Shown one piece after another: positions 1 to 8,996 of a stretch of DNA of 64,000 nucleotides (within the stretch, counting starts at the first letter, position 1; each line of letters starts with the position of its first letter). Source of the stretch: Psychrosphaera saromensis (GTDB lineage: Bacteria; Pseudomonadota; Gammaproteobacteria; Enterobacterales; Alteromonadaceae); the NCBI RefSeq assembly GCF_002954545.1, contig NZ_MSCH01000003.1, positions 2,023,991 through 2,087,990 of the forward strand. Direction: 5' to 3'. The notes below the pieces were generated by a model. It was not told where the DNA came from, did not search any database, and saw only the letters and a list, made by a program, of their open reading frames with translations. The translations under genes were made by a program, and so were the position numbers.

Positions 1-1020
1 TTACTGGGGGTTGCTGGTGCTGGGGCAGCGAATTCAGATGCAGCTGTAACTGCTTTAGACACAGCCAATGCCGATACAATGACTATCTCTGGTGTTAATG
101 AAGCGGTTGTGCAATTTGGTATCGGTGATAGTTCTGCTGAAATGGCGGCTAAAATCAATGCTGAATTTAACACTACAGGTGTAAAAGCCGACGCTAAAAC
201 AACAGCTATAATTTCAAACTTTGCCGGTGGTGAAGTTGATGCTGCTAACGGTACAGCGGATAATATTAGTTTTAGTTTAAGTAATGGTACATCATCAGAA
301 ATTATTTCGTTTACCTCATCAGGTGATGCGAATGATGATATGCAAACGATGATCGCAAAGATCAATGAGAAAGCGTCTGTAACAGGTATCGGTGCATCAT
401 ATAGCTCATCAGCCCATGACGTAAATGGTACTGGTATTATATTAACCTCTGAAGCGGGTGATGACATTATCATTGGTGACTTAACGGATGATGATGCATC
501 TGCTGTTGGTACAGCCGTATCATTTGATGTAACGGGTGCTGATTATGATGGAACGCAAGATGCCAGTGGTGATACTACAGTAACATCAGGTGGTGCTGAC
601 TCGGTAGCGGTTCGTGGTTCAATTCAGCTTGATAGTACGTTATCTTTCTCGTCGACATCATCGTCAACTGAGACAGGTATTGGTGTAGAAACACGTTCAT
701 CAGAAATTAGTATTGATACGCTTGACTTAACCTCAGCGCAAGGCTCACAAGATGCGATTGCGGTAATAGATGGCGCGTTAGCGAAGATTGACAAAAACCG
801 TTCAGTTTTAGGTGCGACTCAAAACCGTTTGGAATCGACAGTGAACAACTTAAGTTCAATTGTTGAGAACTCATCGGCAGCGCGTTCACGAATTCGTGAT
901 ACAGACTTTACGGTTGAGACAGCTGAGTTGACTAAGAATCAAATCTTACAACAAGCTGGTACATCAATTTTAGCGCAAGCTAACCAATTACCTCAAGCAG
1001 CGTTAAGCTTATTAGGTTAA
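1..1020 (+). CDS. flagellin, 3' part (5' end outside window)
   Basis: The reading frame is open from the first base to the TAA at 1018-1020, so this is the last 339 residues of a longer flagellin; an internal ATG at 79 is not the true start. The first ~230 residues are Ser/Thr/Asp/Gly-rich and beta-prone, as expected for the variable D2/D3 surface domains. The end is a typical flagellin C-terminal D1/D0 helix region (LGATQNRLEST, then ARSRIRDTDF, ending in SLLG) that packs into the filament core. The same LGATQNRLEST block recurs in the proteolytic flagellin near 15000, so the two are related. A hairpin terminator follows at 1101-1131, before flaG. The missing N-terminus means length and promoter cannot be judged. 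Confidence 0.95.
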   Translation, partial: LLGVAGAGAANSDAAVTALDTANADTMTISGVNEAVVQFGIGDSSAEMAAKINAEFNTTGVKADAKTTAIISNFAGGEVDAANGTADNISFSLSNGTSSEIISFTSSGDANDDMQTMIAKINEKASVTGIGASYSSSAHDVNGTGIILTSEAGDDIIIGDLTDDDASAVGTAVSFDVTGADYDGTQDASGDTTVTSGGADSVAVRGSIQLDSTLSFSSTSSSTETGIGVETRSSEISIDTLDLTSAQGSQDAIAVIDGALAKIDKNRSVLGATQNRLESTVNNLSSIVENSSAARSRIRDTDFTVETAELTKNQILQQAGTSILAQANQLPQAALSLLG

Positions 1021-1100
1021 TAAGTTAGTTGATTAAGGTTAATAGATTAATAGGTTCAATAGCCTAGTAAATGCTAGGTTATATTAATCGTTGAATTTGG

Positions 1101-1131
1101 AACCAACATCATTTTTAATGATGTTGGTTTT
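1101..1131 (+). terminator. hairpin terminator after flagellin
   Basis: A 12-bp perfect stem (1101-1112 with 1118-1129) closes a 5-nt loop. It is followed by only a short T run (1128-1131), so termination may be partial and allow read-through into flaG 20 bases on. Confidence 0.7.
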
Positions 1132-1152
1132 AAAGTTTAGGAGGGTGGTAGA

Positions 1153-1599
1153 ATGAGTGAATTAATTTCTCCAACAGGTTTTACTAATTTAGTCGGGGCT
1201 GAATTAGTGAGCAATAAACCTGATAAGCCTCATAATAAAGATGTACAAACAAAACAAAATTCTGAAATTCAGGTTGAACAAAAACAAGTTGAAAAATCGC
1301 TTACAGAAGCTCAAGTTGAAAAGCAGTCAGCCGCTAAAGAGTTAGACGACGCAGAAGAGCAAAAAGCAATAGAGAAAGTGGCTTCAAAGTTGCAAGAGTT
1401 TGTTAATTTAATAGATAAACAGCTAGAGTTTCGTGTTGATGATGACTCTGGTCGACATGTAGTTACTGTTTCTGATAAATTAAGCGGCGATATTATTCGT
1501 CAAATTCCATCAGAAGAAGTATTAAGATTAGCTAGAAATTTATCAGATTTAGCTGATGTAGCAAATAGTTCCGGTAAAATAATCACGACAGAAGTTTAA
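1153..1599 (+). CDS. flaG: FlaG family flagellar protein
   Basis: A 148-residue protein with a charged Gln/Glu/Lys-rich N-terminal half (about residues 20-90) and a C-terminal FlaG domain (about 95-140) containing FRVDDDSGRHVVTVSD and IIRQIPSEEVLRLA. FlaG proteins are known from polar-flagellum filament loci, where they influence filament length; the biochemistry is unsettled. The gene sits between a flagellin and fliD, the order seen in Vibrio and Shewanella. A strong ribosome-binding site (AGGAGGG, 1140-1146) supports this start. Confidence 0.93.
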   Translation: MSELISPTGFTNLVGAELVSNKPDKPHNKDVQTKQNSEIQVEQKQVEKSLTEAQVEKQSAAKELDDAEEQKAIEKVASKLQEFVNLIDKQLEFRVDDDSGRHVVTVSDKLSGDIIRQIPSEEVLRLARNLSDLADVANSSGKIITTEV

Positions 1600-1636
1600 T
1601 CGTCACGTTTAATGTTTTTAATTTGAGGTAATCATA

Positions 1637-3403
1637 ATGGCTACGCTAACATCCACAGGCATAGGTTCAGGCTTAGATGTATCATCTATAGTTTCAAGCT
1701 TAGTTGCGTCAGAACAAGACCCATATGAAGCTCGAATTACAGAAAAAGAAGAGATCGCAACCGAGAAGATCACCTCTTTAGGTAGCCTTGTCAGTGCCGC
1801 TGCAGCATTTCAAGATGCAGCAGAAGCATTAAACTCTGAAGACTTATTTAATGCCAATGCAGTATCAAATAGTGGAAGTGATTTTTCTATATCTGTCGAT
1901 GCTGATGCAGTGCCTAGTAGTTATTCAATAGAGGTACAATCTTTGGCCCAAGGGCAAAAACTTGCCTCAGACGCGTATGCTGAAGATGAAACCGTAGGTG
2001 CAGGTACTCTGACTATTTCAGTCGGTAGTGCTAATATGAATCTTATATTCGATGGTACTGAAACCTTGTCTGATATGCGAGATATGATAAATGATTCTGC
2101 TGCTAACCCAGGTTTATACGCTTCAATTATAACCGATGATGCCGGCCAACATTTAATTCTTAATTCTAAAGAAGTGGGCGTTGATAATGCAATTTCAATT
2201 ACCGCAGCTGATGATGACGGAGACAATACTGATGCGGCTGGTTTATCAGCATTTGTGTTTTCGACTAGTACTATAGATGACTCTGGAGCAACTGCTCAAG
2301 TAGGTGCTTTTTCTGCTTCAACTGATTTAGTAGGTGACGGCACCTTAACATTAGATGTAGATGGGACTTCATTTAATACTGTTACAGATGGTTTAACACT
2401 AGAAGAACTGCGAGATCAAATTAATACAGATGCTGGTACTGCTGGTGTAAGTATGACTGCATCTATTGTTACAGATAGTGATGGTAAGCAACAGCTACAT
2501 TTAGATGCGGGTACAGGCAGTACGTTAACGGTAACCGCAGCCGATAGTGATGGTGATAATACTGACGACTCCGGTATTTCAGTATTTTCTTTTGACCCTA
2601 TTACTGATGCTGCAACAAAAGGCAGTGTGGATGCTACTGTTACGTCTAATATGTCAGAAACTCAAGCTGCGACAGATGCCGTAATAGTCATTGATGGTTC
2701 ATTGACAGTAACCCAAAGTAGTAATGTTTTTACAGATGCTATTGAAGGTGTGACGATTACCGCAACAACAGTAAATGACCCAGGTGAAAGCAATACAATT
2801 GTAATTTCTCAAGATACTTCCAAAGTAGGTGCAGCTCTCGCTACTTTTGCAGCGGCTTATAATACCTTTTTAGAAACAACCCTGTCACTAGGTCGAGTTA
2901 ATGTCGACTCTGGTATTGTTGGCAGTTTGGTTGGTGACTCATTATTAAGAAACTTAAGCTCTCAAGTCCGTGACGTGTTAAGTAATACAATAGATTCGAC
3001 TGGTGGTGTTAATAGCCTGATCAGTTTAGGTATGACAACTGGTGATGAAGGTTTGTTAGAAGTAGATGAAACGGTAATGGCACGTGTAGTCGCCGATAAC
3101 TTTGATGATGTTAGAGCTTTGTTTGTTGGTGATGACAGTATTGTGGGTCAACTAACCGAAACTCTATCTGGGTATACAGGTGGCCAAGGTGTCATTCAGT
3201 CTAAAATAGACAGTTATAAAAGCTCGTTAGATAGATTATCTCTTGATAGGGAGTCATTTTCAGAGAAAATGGTAGCCTTAGAATCTCGCTTATTAACTCA
3301 GTTTAATGCAATGGATTTATTGGTTGCGAATTTAAATTCAACGGGCGCTTATTTAACAGCTCAATTAGACAACTTACCGGGTGTAGTGAGCAGTAATAAT
3401 TAA
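1637..3403 (+). CDS. fliD: flagellar filament cap protein FliD (HAP2)
   Basis: A 588-residue filament cap protein, which sits at the growing tip and helps flagellin subunits fold into place. The N-terminal FliD_N signature (TGIGSGLDVSSIVSSLV, residues 7-23) and the C-terminal coiled FliD_C region (about 390-580) are clear. The middle holds two tandem flagellin_IN-like segments, residues ~123-207 and ~235-319. Each starts with GTLT and ends with a near-identical AADxDGDNTD stretch, so they look like an internal duplication in the surface-exposed part. AGGTAATCATA before the ATG gives a modest ribosome-binding site. The stop overlaps the next start as TAATG, which implies translational coupling. 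Confidence 0.97.
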   Translation: MATLTSTGIGSGLDVSSIVSSLVASEQDPYEARITEKEEIATEKITSLGSLVSAAAAFQDAAEALNSEDLFNANAVSNSGSDFSISVDADAVPSSYSIEVQSLAQGQKLASDAYAEDETVGAGTLTISVGSANMNLIFDGTETLSDMRDMINDSAANPGLYASIITDDAGQHLILNSKEVGVDNAISITAADDDGDNTDAAGLSAFVFSTSTIDDSGATAQVGAFSASTDLVGDGTLTLDVDGTSFNTVTDGLTLEELRDQINTDAGTAGVSMTASIVTDSDGKQQLHLDAGTGSTLTVTAADSDGDNTDDSGISVFSFDPITDAATKGSVDATVTSNMSETQAATDAVIVIDGSLTVTQSSNVFTDAIEGVTITATTVNDPGESNTIVISQDTSKVGAALATFAAAYNTFLETTLSLGRVNVDSGIVGSLVGDSLLRNLSSQVRDVLSNTIDSTGGVNSLISLGMTTGDEGLLEVDETVMARVVADNFDDVRALFVGDDSIVGQLTETLSGYTGGQGVIQSKIDSYKSSLDRLSLDRESFSEKMVALESRLLTQFNAMDLLVANLNSTGAYLTAQLDNLPGVVSSNN

Positions 3404-3684
3404 TGATTACTTTAGATACATTAAAACAAGACTTTAAATCTGCGCTGGAAAGCGCAGAAGCTGAAAGAATTCAACAAGTGTTAGAATCGTTTGATAAAAC
3501 CTGCCGATTGTTAATTGAGCAGGAAGACGACGTAAATAATAAAAAAATTATAATTGAAGCCTGCTTACAGCTACAGAAAAACTGGGAATTACAAATAATT
3601 CAATTAAAAGCAAAAGTAAAAGGTGAATTGGCCGATATAAGAAATAACGGCAAGAAAATTAAAAAATATCTCACTTCTTATTAA
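3403..3684 (+). CDS. small helical flagellar protein, FliT/FlaI-like
   Basis: A 93-residue, highly charged and apparently all-helical protein with no signal peptide or membrane segment. Its start overlaps the fliD stop by one base (TAATG). Its place between fliD and fliS matches flaI in Vibrio polar-flagellum loci and fliT, the FliD export chaperone, in enterics. I see no diagnostic motif, so the assignment to a chaperone role rests on size, composition and position. A FliD-binding chaperone is the most likely job. Confidence 0.75.
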   Translation: MITLDTLKQDFKSALESAEAERIQQVLESFDKTCRLLIEQEDDVNNKKIIIEACLQLQKNWELQIIQLKAKVKGELADIRNNGKKIKKYLTSY

Positions 3685-3695
3685 GGTAATTATTT

Positions 3696-4070
3696 ATGCG
3701 TAGTGCAATAAAAATGTATACACACATGAATGCGCAAACTCAGTTAACTGATGCTTCGCCGCATAAAGTTATCCAACTTTTAATGGCAGGTGCCATTGAT
3801 AGGCTGATTAAAGTTTCAGCCATGATGGAAAACAAAAAAGGCGGTTATCACGATACATTATCAAATGCGATTGATATTATATTAGCGTTAAACTGTGCTT
3901 TGGATATGGAAAAAGGCGGAGAGATTTCAGAAAATCTCAATTCACTTTACGATTATATGCAACTTCAATTAGTACAAGCTAACATTGAAAGAAATCATAA
4001 AAAAGTAGACGAAGTGATCAGCCTAATCAAAACGGTTAAAGACGGTTGGGATCAAATATCAGATCAATAA
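3696..4070 (+). CDS. fliS: flagellin export chaperone FliS
   Basis: A 124-residue all-helical protein with the FliS pattern: an N-terminal MYTHMNAQTQLTDASPHKVI segment, then LLMAGAIDRL, and a C-terminal helix ending in DGWDQI. FliS binds the C-terminal helix of unfolded flagellin in the cytoplasm and keeps it from polymerising before export. An AAGG ribosome-binding site lies 11 bases upstream of the ATG. It is the last gene of the flaG-fliD-fliT-like-fliS run and is followed at once by a strong hairpin terminator. Confidence 0.93.
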   Translation: MRSAIKMYTHMNAQTQLTDASPHKVIQLLMAGAIDRLIKVSAMMENKKGGYHDTLSNAIDIILALNCALDMEKGGEISENLNSLYDYMQLQLVQANIERNHKKVDEVISLIKTVKDGWDQISDQ

Positions 4071-4100
4071 GTCCTTTACTATTGGTATAAGTATTGTATA

Positions 4101-4124
4101 AAACAGGCATAAGCCTGTTTTTTT
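4101..4124 (+). terminator. intrinsic terminator after fliS, abutting next gene
   Basis: AAACAGGC / ATAA / GCCTGTTT forms an 8-bp stem (4101-4108 with 4113-4120) followed by TTTT (4121-4124). The run of seven T ends directly against the ATG at 4125, so the terminator occupies the space where a ribosome-binding site would be. Confidence 0.85.
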
Positions 4125-5972
4125 ATGGATAAAATAAAAGTGAATTCAGACAAAAAGAATACGTCAATAGAAGAGTTAGAATATGCCATTGTATCTAAAA
4201 ATTATGTAGATGCTGAAGAATCCCTAACACTATTAATACGTCAGTCAGTGGAGAATAAGATTGAGCTAGTTGTAGCTCCATTTGATAGAACATTGACAAA
4301 AGAGCAGAAAGAGCTTGAAAGTTATCAAGTTATTGAAAAATTAGCCGTATTAATTACTATGTGGTTTTCTGATAAGAGTTATAAACCAAGCGACAATACA
4401 TATGCTTTTATTTGTTTGCAAAAAATGTTCATTAGTAATGTGTTTGCCGCGAGTTCTTATCATTCGACTGATCATATTTTAGCTAACTTAGGTTTAATGG
4501 GAAAATCGGAATATACCTCCATCGAGTTACAAATGTTGTTGTTTGTTATAACGAATGAATCATCACTAGAGATCCCTTGGGATGTGATGTTTAAACACTT
4601 ACCTGAACACTCTATTTTGGCTTACTCAGGCTTAATAAGATCTATTAATGTTCAGCTTAGTGAAAGGGCTCATAATTCGATTGCAAGACTTATTGAAGCC
4701 GCCAGTTATGCTCCAGTCGTTAAATCATCAAATGTTGCTAACTTATCACCACTCATCTCAACACTTTTCAATTGTAGTAATCTTAACGGAAAAAATAAAT
4801 ATTTTATAAAACAGTGGGTAGTCAAGTCTTTAAATAAATACATGGAGGACAATCTAGATAAAAAATTAAAATATAAGATAAAAAACGAAGTTAGGACTGT
4901 GCCTAATAAAGACAAAGCTAAAATGGTTCTAATCCATGAGCACTATACTGAAAATCATGCAATGTATCGTTGTTGGCATAGCTCATTTAAGGCGTTTTTA
5001 CATGATTTTAATGTCACAGCTATAGGTTTAAGTTCATGTGTGGATGATGTAGGAAGAAAAGATGCACATCACTTTACAGGAATAGAAGATAAGTATGACG
5101 TGGTAGGCTTCATTGAAGCAATATTAAAGGAAAAGCCGGATATCGTTGTATTTGCTTCCATTGGTATGTCAATGTTTGCACCATTTATCGCTACTCAGCG
5201 ATTAGCACCAATTCAAATAGTTTGTGGTGGCCATCCATCAAGTAGTTATATGGATACAATTGATTATATGCTTTGGGAAGACTTCGTACCAAAATCTGTA
5301 ATGAAAAAAATCCTTACCGAAAAATTTTTACCTTATAAATCTAATTTTACACCGGCAAGAATGGTTCCTTATTCATTAAATATTTCACCTAAAGACGATA
5401 CAGTAAAAATCATTATTAATGGTGTAGTACAAAAAATAACCACGGAGCTTGTTGGAATATGTAATCGTTTGATGGAAAAGACTGATAAAAAGTTAGAGTT
5501 TCACCTGTTTATGTCTCATCCAAAACAAGACTTAGATTACTTTTCTACAATGTCTATATTACGTAGGTTTATGCCATCTTGTATTGTCCATCCATTTACC
5601 AATTATAATGATTACATGAATGTTGTTGGTAATTGTAATTTTGCACTACCCACAATTCCTTTTGGTGGATCAAATAGTAATATAGATTTAATAAGGTTAA
5701 GAGTGCCTAAATTATTTATACAGGATGAAAGCGATTTATGTGGTTTAACCGATTACCAGATCTGGAAAAGTGTTGACGTTTTGGATGGATATTGTAGTGA
5801 TGTTATTGAACTAGAAAAACGAGCTTTAGAATGGATCTTAGATCCTAATTTATTAATTCCAATTAAAGAAAAGTTAGAGTGTACAGAGGTTACTAATTTA
5901 ATGTTGGATTGCGAGAAGTCGGTTGAATCTGATTTTCGAATTGCAAATGCAATTAAAAGTACATTAAATTAA
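4125..5972 (+). CDS. putative GT41/OGT-like glycosyltransferase
   Basis: A 615-residue cytoplasmic protein. The C-terminal half (about 265-600) has features of the OGT/SPINDLY/HMW1C-type GT-B fold (family 41): RLAPIQIVCGGHP followed by IDY (residues ~359-381) resembles the conserved acceptor-site block of that family. FGGSNSNIDLIRLRVPKLF (513-531) resembles its nucleotide-sugar block GGxTxxxDxLxxGVP. The N-terminal ~260 residues are helical and unrecognised. Family members transfer a sugar to Ser/Thr or Asn of proteins in the cytoplasm. Lying right after fliS and between flagellin genes, flagellin is the likely acceptor (inference). There is no ribosome-binding site before this ATG because a terminator abuts it; a GTG at 4140 is an alternative start. 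Confidence 0.75.
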   Translation: MDKIKVNSDKKNTSIEELEYAIVSKNYVDAEESLTLLIRQSVENKIELVVAPFDRTLTKEQKELESYQVIEKLAVLITMWFSDKSYKPSDNTYAFICLQKMFISNVFAASSYHSTDHILANLGLMGKSEYTSIELQMLLFVITNESSLEIPWDVMFKHLPEHSILAYSGLIRSINVQLSERAHNSIARLIEAASYAPVVKSSNVANLSPLISTLFNCSNLNGKNKYFIKQWVVKSLNKYMEDNLDKKLKYKIKNEVRTVPNKDKAKMVLIHEHYTENHAMYRCWHSSFKAFLHDFNVTAIGLSSCVDDVGRKDAHHFTGIEDKYDVVGFIEAILKEKPDIVVFASIGMSMFAPFIATQRLAPIQIVCGGHPSSSYMDTIDYMLWEDFVPKSVMKKILTEKFLPYKSNFTPARMVPYSLNISPKDDTVKIIINGVVQKITTELVGICNRLMEKTDKKLEFHLFMSHPKQDLDYFSTMSILRRFMPSCIVHPFTNYNDYMNVVGNCNFALPTIPFGGSNSNIDLIRLRVPKLFIQDESDLCGLTDYQIWKSVDVLDGYCSDVIELEKRALEWILDPNLLIPIKEKLECTEVTNLMLDCEKSVESDFRIANAIKSTLN

Positions 5973-5980
5973 CTTAGGAG

Positions 5981-6718
5981 ATGAAAATGGAAAGTGAAAA
6001 TTTAGATGATTATTTAATTGCCTATCAAGGGAATAATATTTATGACTTTGATAATAATATTTTATTAAATTTCTATCCCCAAAGAGTGTTATCAATGTTA
6101 AATGGGATAAAAACAGGTTCATTATTGGAGTTAGGGTTAGGGCATGGAATAACTACAAATTTATTTACTAAAGCGTTTAAACGACATGTAGTTTTAGATG
6201 GCTCCGCAGCCATTATAAATAAGTTTGTAGATGAATATCCAGAGTTCAAAGGAGAGGTTATAGAAACTTATTTTGAAAATTTTGAAACAGACGAAAAGTT
6301 CGATGTAATAATCATGGGCTTTATTTTAGAGCACGTTGATGACCCTGTTGCTATTTTAAAAAAATATAAAAAATACTTAAAAACAGAAGGTAGACTATTT
6401 ATTGCTGTACCTAATGCGGAGGTATTGAATCGTAGGATTGGTATAGAAGCCGGTTTATTAGATGATATTGAATTACTTTCACCACATGATCATATTTTAG
6501 GACACAAAAGGTATTACACGGTATCTAGTTTACAAACTGATATCAAATCAGCAGGATATGAAATTTCTACCTTAGAAGGTCTATATTTAAAGCCATTAAC
6601 AACAAGTCAAATGTTACAGCTAGACTTATCAGACACTATTCTTGATGCTTTATGTAAAGTCGGAAAAAACTATCCAGAGCTTTGTTGTGGGATTTTAGCT
6701 GAAGTGCAAGGTAAGTAA
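5981..6718 (+). CDS. class I SAM-dependent methyltransferase (cassette copy 1)
   Basis: A 245-residue enzyme with a Rossmann-type methyltransferase core. Motif I is LLELGLGHGITTNL (about residues 48-61), the acidic residue ending strand 2 is in VVLDGSA, and the post-motif strand is FILEHVDDPVAILKKY. The substrate is unknown; sugar or protein methylation fits the setting. It is paralogous over its full length to the enzyme at 9942-10685: both share EHVDDPVAILK and a C-terminal YPxLCxxI block. It starts 8 bases after the glycosyltransferase with TTAGGAG as ribosome-binding site and is followed one base later by the next gene, so it is part of one operon. Confidence 0.88.
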   Translation: MKMESENLDDYLIAYQGNNIYDFDNNILLNFYPQRVLSMLNGIKTGSLLELGLGHGITTNLFTKAFKRHVVLDGSAAIINKFVDEYPEFKGEVIETYFENFETDEKFDVIIMGFILEHVDDPVAILKKYKKYLKTEGRLFIAVPNAEVLNRRIGIEAGLLDDIELLSPHDHILGHKRYYTVSSLQTDIKSAGYEISTLEGLYLKPLTTSQMLQLDLSDTILDALCKVGKNYPELCCGILAEVQGK

Positions 6719-6719
6719 G

Positions 6720-8006
6720 GTGGATTTAACCAAAAAAAATGTCTTAATATTTCCAGCTGGCTCAGAAATAGGAATTGAGGTTTTTAACTCCCTAAAATAT
6801 ACTCATCATTTTGAGTTATTTGGGGCATCAGGGAAGAGTGACCACGCTAGTTACATGTATCGAGAAAGTCACTACTTTGAATCTGATTTTTACATAGACG
6901 ATGTAAAGTTTGTGGAGCGTTTTAATGAATTACTCACACGTTGGAACATCCAGTTTGTGATCCCAACACATGACTCAATTAGCTATTTTTTAGCAACAGT
7001 ACGCCATAAAATTAATGCTGAAATAATAACGTCTAGTGAGCAAGCTAATAAAGTAGCTCGGTTTAAAAATATTACATATGATGTATTTAAACAGTATGAC
7101 TTTTGTCCTAAAGTATTTAACTTTACTCAAGAATTAGACTATCCAGTGTATTTAAAACCCACGGATTCCCAAGGTGGAAAAGGAAACTGTTTAATCCGTA
7201 ATGAGATTGAGCTATCAAGCTATACAGAACTTGCAGACACTTCTGTATTATGCGAATTTTTACCTGGGAAAGAATATAGTGTCGACTGTTTTACAGACTT
7301 CAAAGGAAATTTACTTTTTTCCGGACCTAGAACAAGAAAACGTATTCACATAGGAATATCTTTTCGCTCGGAGTCTGTACCATTAACAGAGGATATTCGT
7401 AATATAGCGAATGCAATTAACTCTGAACTTAAACCTAATGGAAGTTGGTTTTTCCAGATAAAACAAGATGTTAACGGTAAGTGGAAGTTATTAGAAGTTG
7501 CTACGAGACAAGCGAGCACTATGGCAGTTTATAGAGCTAACGGGATCAATTTTGCTCTTTTATCGTTATTTAATGCTCAAGAAATTCCAACATCAATACT
7601 TAATAATAACAATGCTGTTAGTTTAGATCGTTATCTGGGCAACCGTTTTAAACTTGCTGTGGAATACACTAAGATTTATATAGATTTAGATGAGACGTTG
7701 ATTGCTGATAGCATGGTTAACCCTCAAATTATGGCCTATTTATATCAAGAAAAAAATGCAGGGAAATTCATTGTCTTGATCACTAAACATAAATACAATT
7801 TAACTCAGACATTAAATGAATTAGCAATCTCAGAAAAACTATTTGATCAAATTATTCACTTACAAGACTCAGAAAATAAAGTGGATTTCATTAAACCTGA
7901 CAATGCAATTTTCATCGATAATTACTTCCTTGACCGCTTAAATGTTAGTGAAAAGTTGAAAATACCTGTTTTTGATGTTGATGCTGTTGAATGCTTAATA
8001 AAATAA
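6720..8006 (+). CDS. ATP-grasp enzyme fused to a HAD-like domain
   Basis: A 428-residue protein with a GTG start, one base after the preceding stop. Residues 1-100 form a pre-ATP-grasp Rossmann-like domain (NVLIFPAGSEIG). Residues ~105-300 are an ATP-grasp domain with the nucleotide-binding strands VYLKPTDSQGGKGN and CEFLPGKEYSVDCF. Residues ~318-425 look like a compact HAD-type domain with motif I DLDET (322-326), a Thr after VLI for motif II, a Lys in DFIKPD and an acidic FIDN for motif IV. ATP-grasp enzymes ligate a carboxylate to an amine or thiol through an acyl-phosphate; HAD domains are usually phosphatases. The substrate is not evident. Such a fusion in a flagellin-modification cassette suggests amide-linked decoration of a sugar, which is inference. 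Confidence 0.82.
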   Translation: MDLTKKNVLIFPAGSEIGIEVFNSLKYTHHFELFGASGKSDHASYMYRESHYFESDFYIDDVKFVERFNELLTRWNIQFVIPTHDSISYFLATVRHKINAEIITSSEQANKVARFKNITYDVFKQYDFCPKVFNFTQELDYPVYLKPTDSQGGKGNCLIRNEIELSSYTELADTSVLCEFLPGKEYSVDCFTDFKGNLLFSGPRTRKRIHIGISFRSESVPLTEDIRNIANAINSELKPNGSWFFQIKQDVNGKWKLLEVATRQASTMAVYRANGINFALLSLFNAQEIPTSILNNNNAVSLDRYLGNRFKLAVEYTKIYIDLDETLIADSMVNPQIMAYLYQEKNAGKFIVLITKHKYNLTQTLNELAISEKLFDQIIHLQDSENKVDFIKPDNAIFIDNYFLDRLNVSEKLKIPVFDVDAVECLIK

Positions 8007-8015
8007 GAAAAATAC

Positions 8016-8996
8016 ATGTTTAACTGGAAAAGGTTAGGGAAAGTATTTGTCCCTGATAATTATGATACACCTTTGTGGATGCAGGAATTTGCACAATCTC
8101 CTAGTGCTATTTTCTATAAGGGGGTAATTCGTATTTACTTCTGTTCGCGTCCAAAACCAAATAGTGAAAAGTCATATGTTAGTTACATTGGGTATATTGA
8201 TGTAACAAAAGATGATCCTACTAAAATCATAAAAATTTCACCAAAACCATTAATTGACCTGGGTGATGTGGGTACCTTTGATGAGTTTGGGACTAATCCT
8301 GTTAGTGCTATTAAATTGAATGAAAACGAAGTTAACCTTTATTATGCAGGCTGGACTCGATGTGAATCAGTACCAATTAATGGTGCAATTGGCATCGCAA
8401 CATCTACCGATGGTGGTAACTCTTTTGAGCGATTAGGTGCTGGACCTGTTATCCCTTATTCATTGCAAGAGCCTTTTATGATGGGGAGCCCTAGAGTAAA
8501 GCGATTTAATGGGGTGTGGTATTTATTTTATGTTGCAGGGAAAGTTTGGACCGAGTCTGATTCAGGAAAATTAGAGCCTATATATAAAATTAGAGCAGCA
8601 AGTTCGGATGATGGTATTAATTGGAATAAATTTAACACAGATTTAATAATTGATAAAATAGGTGAACTTGAATGTCAGGCGTGTCCAGATGTGAGTTTTT
8701 TTGATGGTAAATTCCATATGTTTTTTTCATATAGGAATCATACAGAATATAAAAATTCAAAAGGTGGTTACCGGATCGGTTATGCAAGCTCTTCTAATTT
8801 ATTTAATTGGGAACGGGATGATTCTATAGCCAACTTTGATGTTTCTTCTGTTCGTGATGACTGGGATTCTGAGATGGTTAGTTATCCGAATATTCTGCAG
8901 CTTGATGATAGAGTGTTGATGTTTTATCAAGGCAATCAAATGGGGCTTCGTGGTTTTGGCGTTTGTGAGTTAGTGAGAAAAAATGAAGTGGCTTAA
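8016..8996 (+). CDS. glycosidase-like five-bladed propeller protein (copy 1)
   Basis: A 326-residue protein whose repeated strand pattern resembles the GH43/GH32/GH130-type five-bladed beta-propeller: SPSAIFYKGVIRIYFCSRP near the N-terminus, GIATSTDGGNSFERLG and ASSDDGINWNKF as blade edges, and WDSEMVSYPNILQLDDRV near the end. No signal peptide is present, so it acts in the cytoplasm, which argues against a polymer-degrading role. A glycan-transfer, phosphorolysis or sugar-binding role is possible. It overlaps the next gene by 14 bases and that gene encodes a paralogue with matching blocks (WDSEMxxYPNI, GFGVxEL). The catalytic residues cannot be named with confidence from reading alone. Confidence 0.75.
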   Translation: MFNWKRLGKVFVPDNYDTPLWMQEFAQSPSAIFYKGVIRIYFCSRPKPNSEKSYVSYIGYIDVTKDDPTKIIKISPKPLIDLGDVGTFDEFGTNPVSAIKLNENEVNLYYAGWTRCESVPINGAIGIATSTDGGNSFERLGAGPVIPYSLQEPFMMGSPRVKRFNGVWYLFYVAGKVWTESDSGKLEPIYKIRAASSDDGINWNKFNTDLIIDKIGELECQACPDVSFFDGKFHMFFSYRNHTEYKNSKGGYRIGYASSSNLFNWERDDSIANFDVSSVRDDWDSEMVSYPNILQLDDRVLMFYQGNQMGLRGFGVCELVRKNEVA

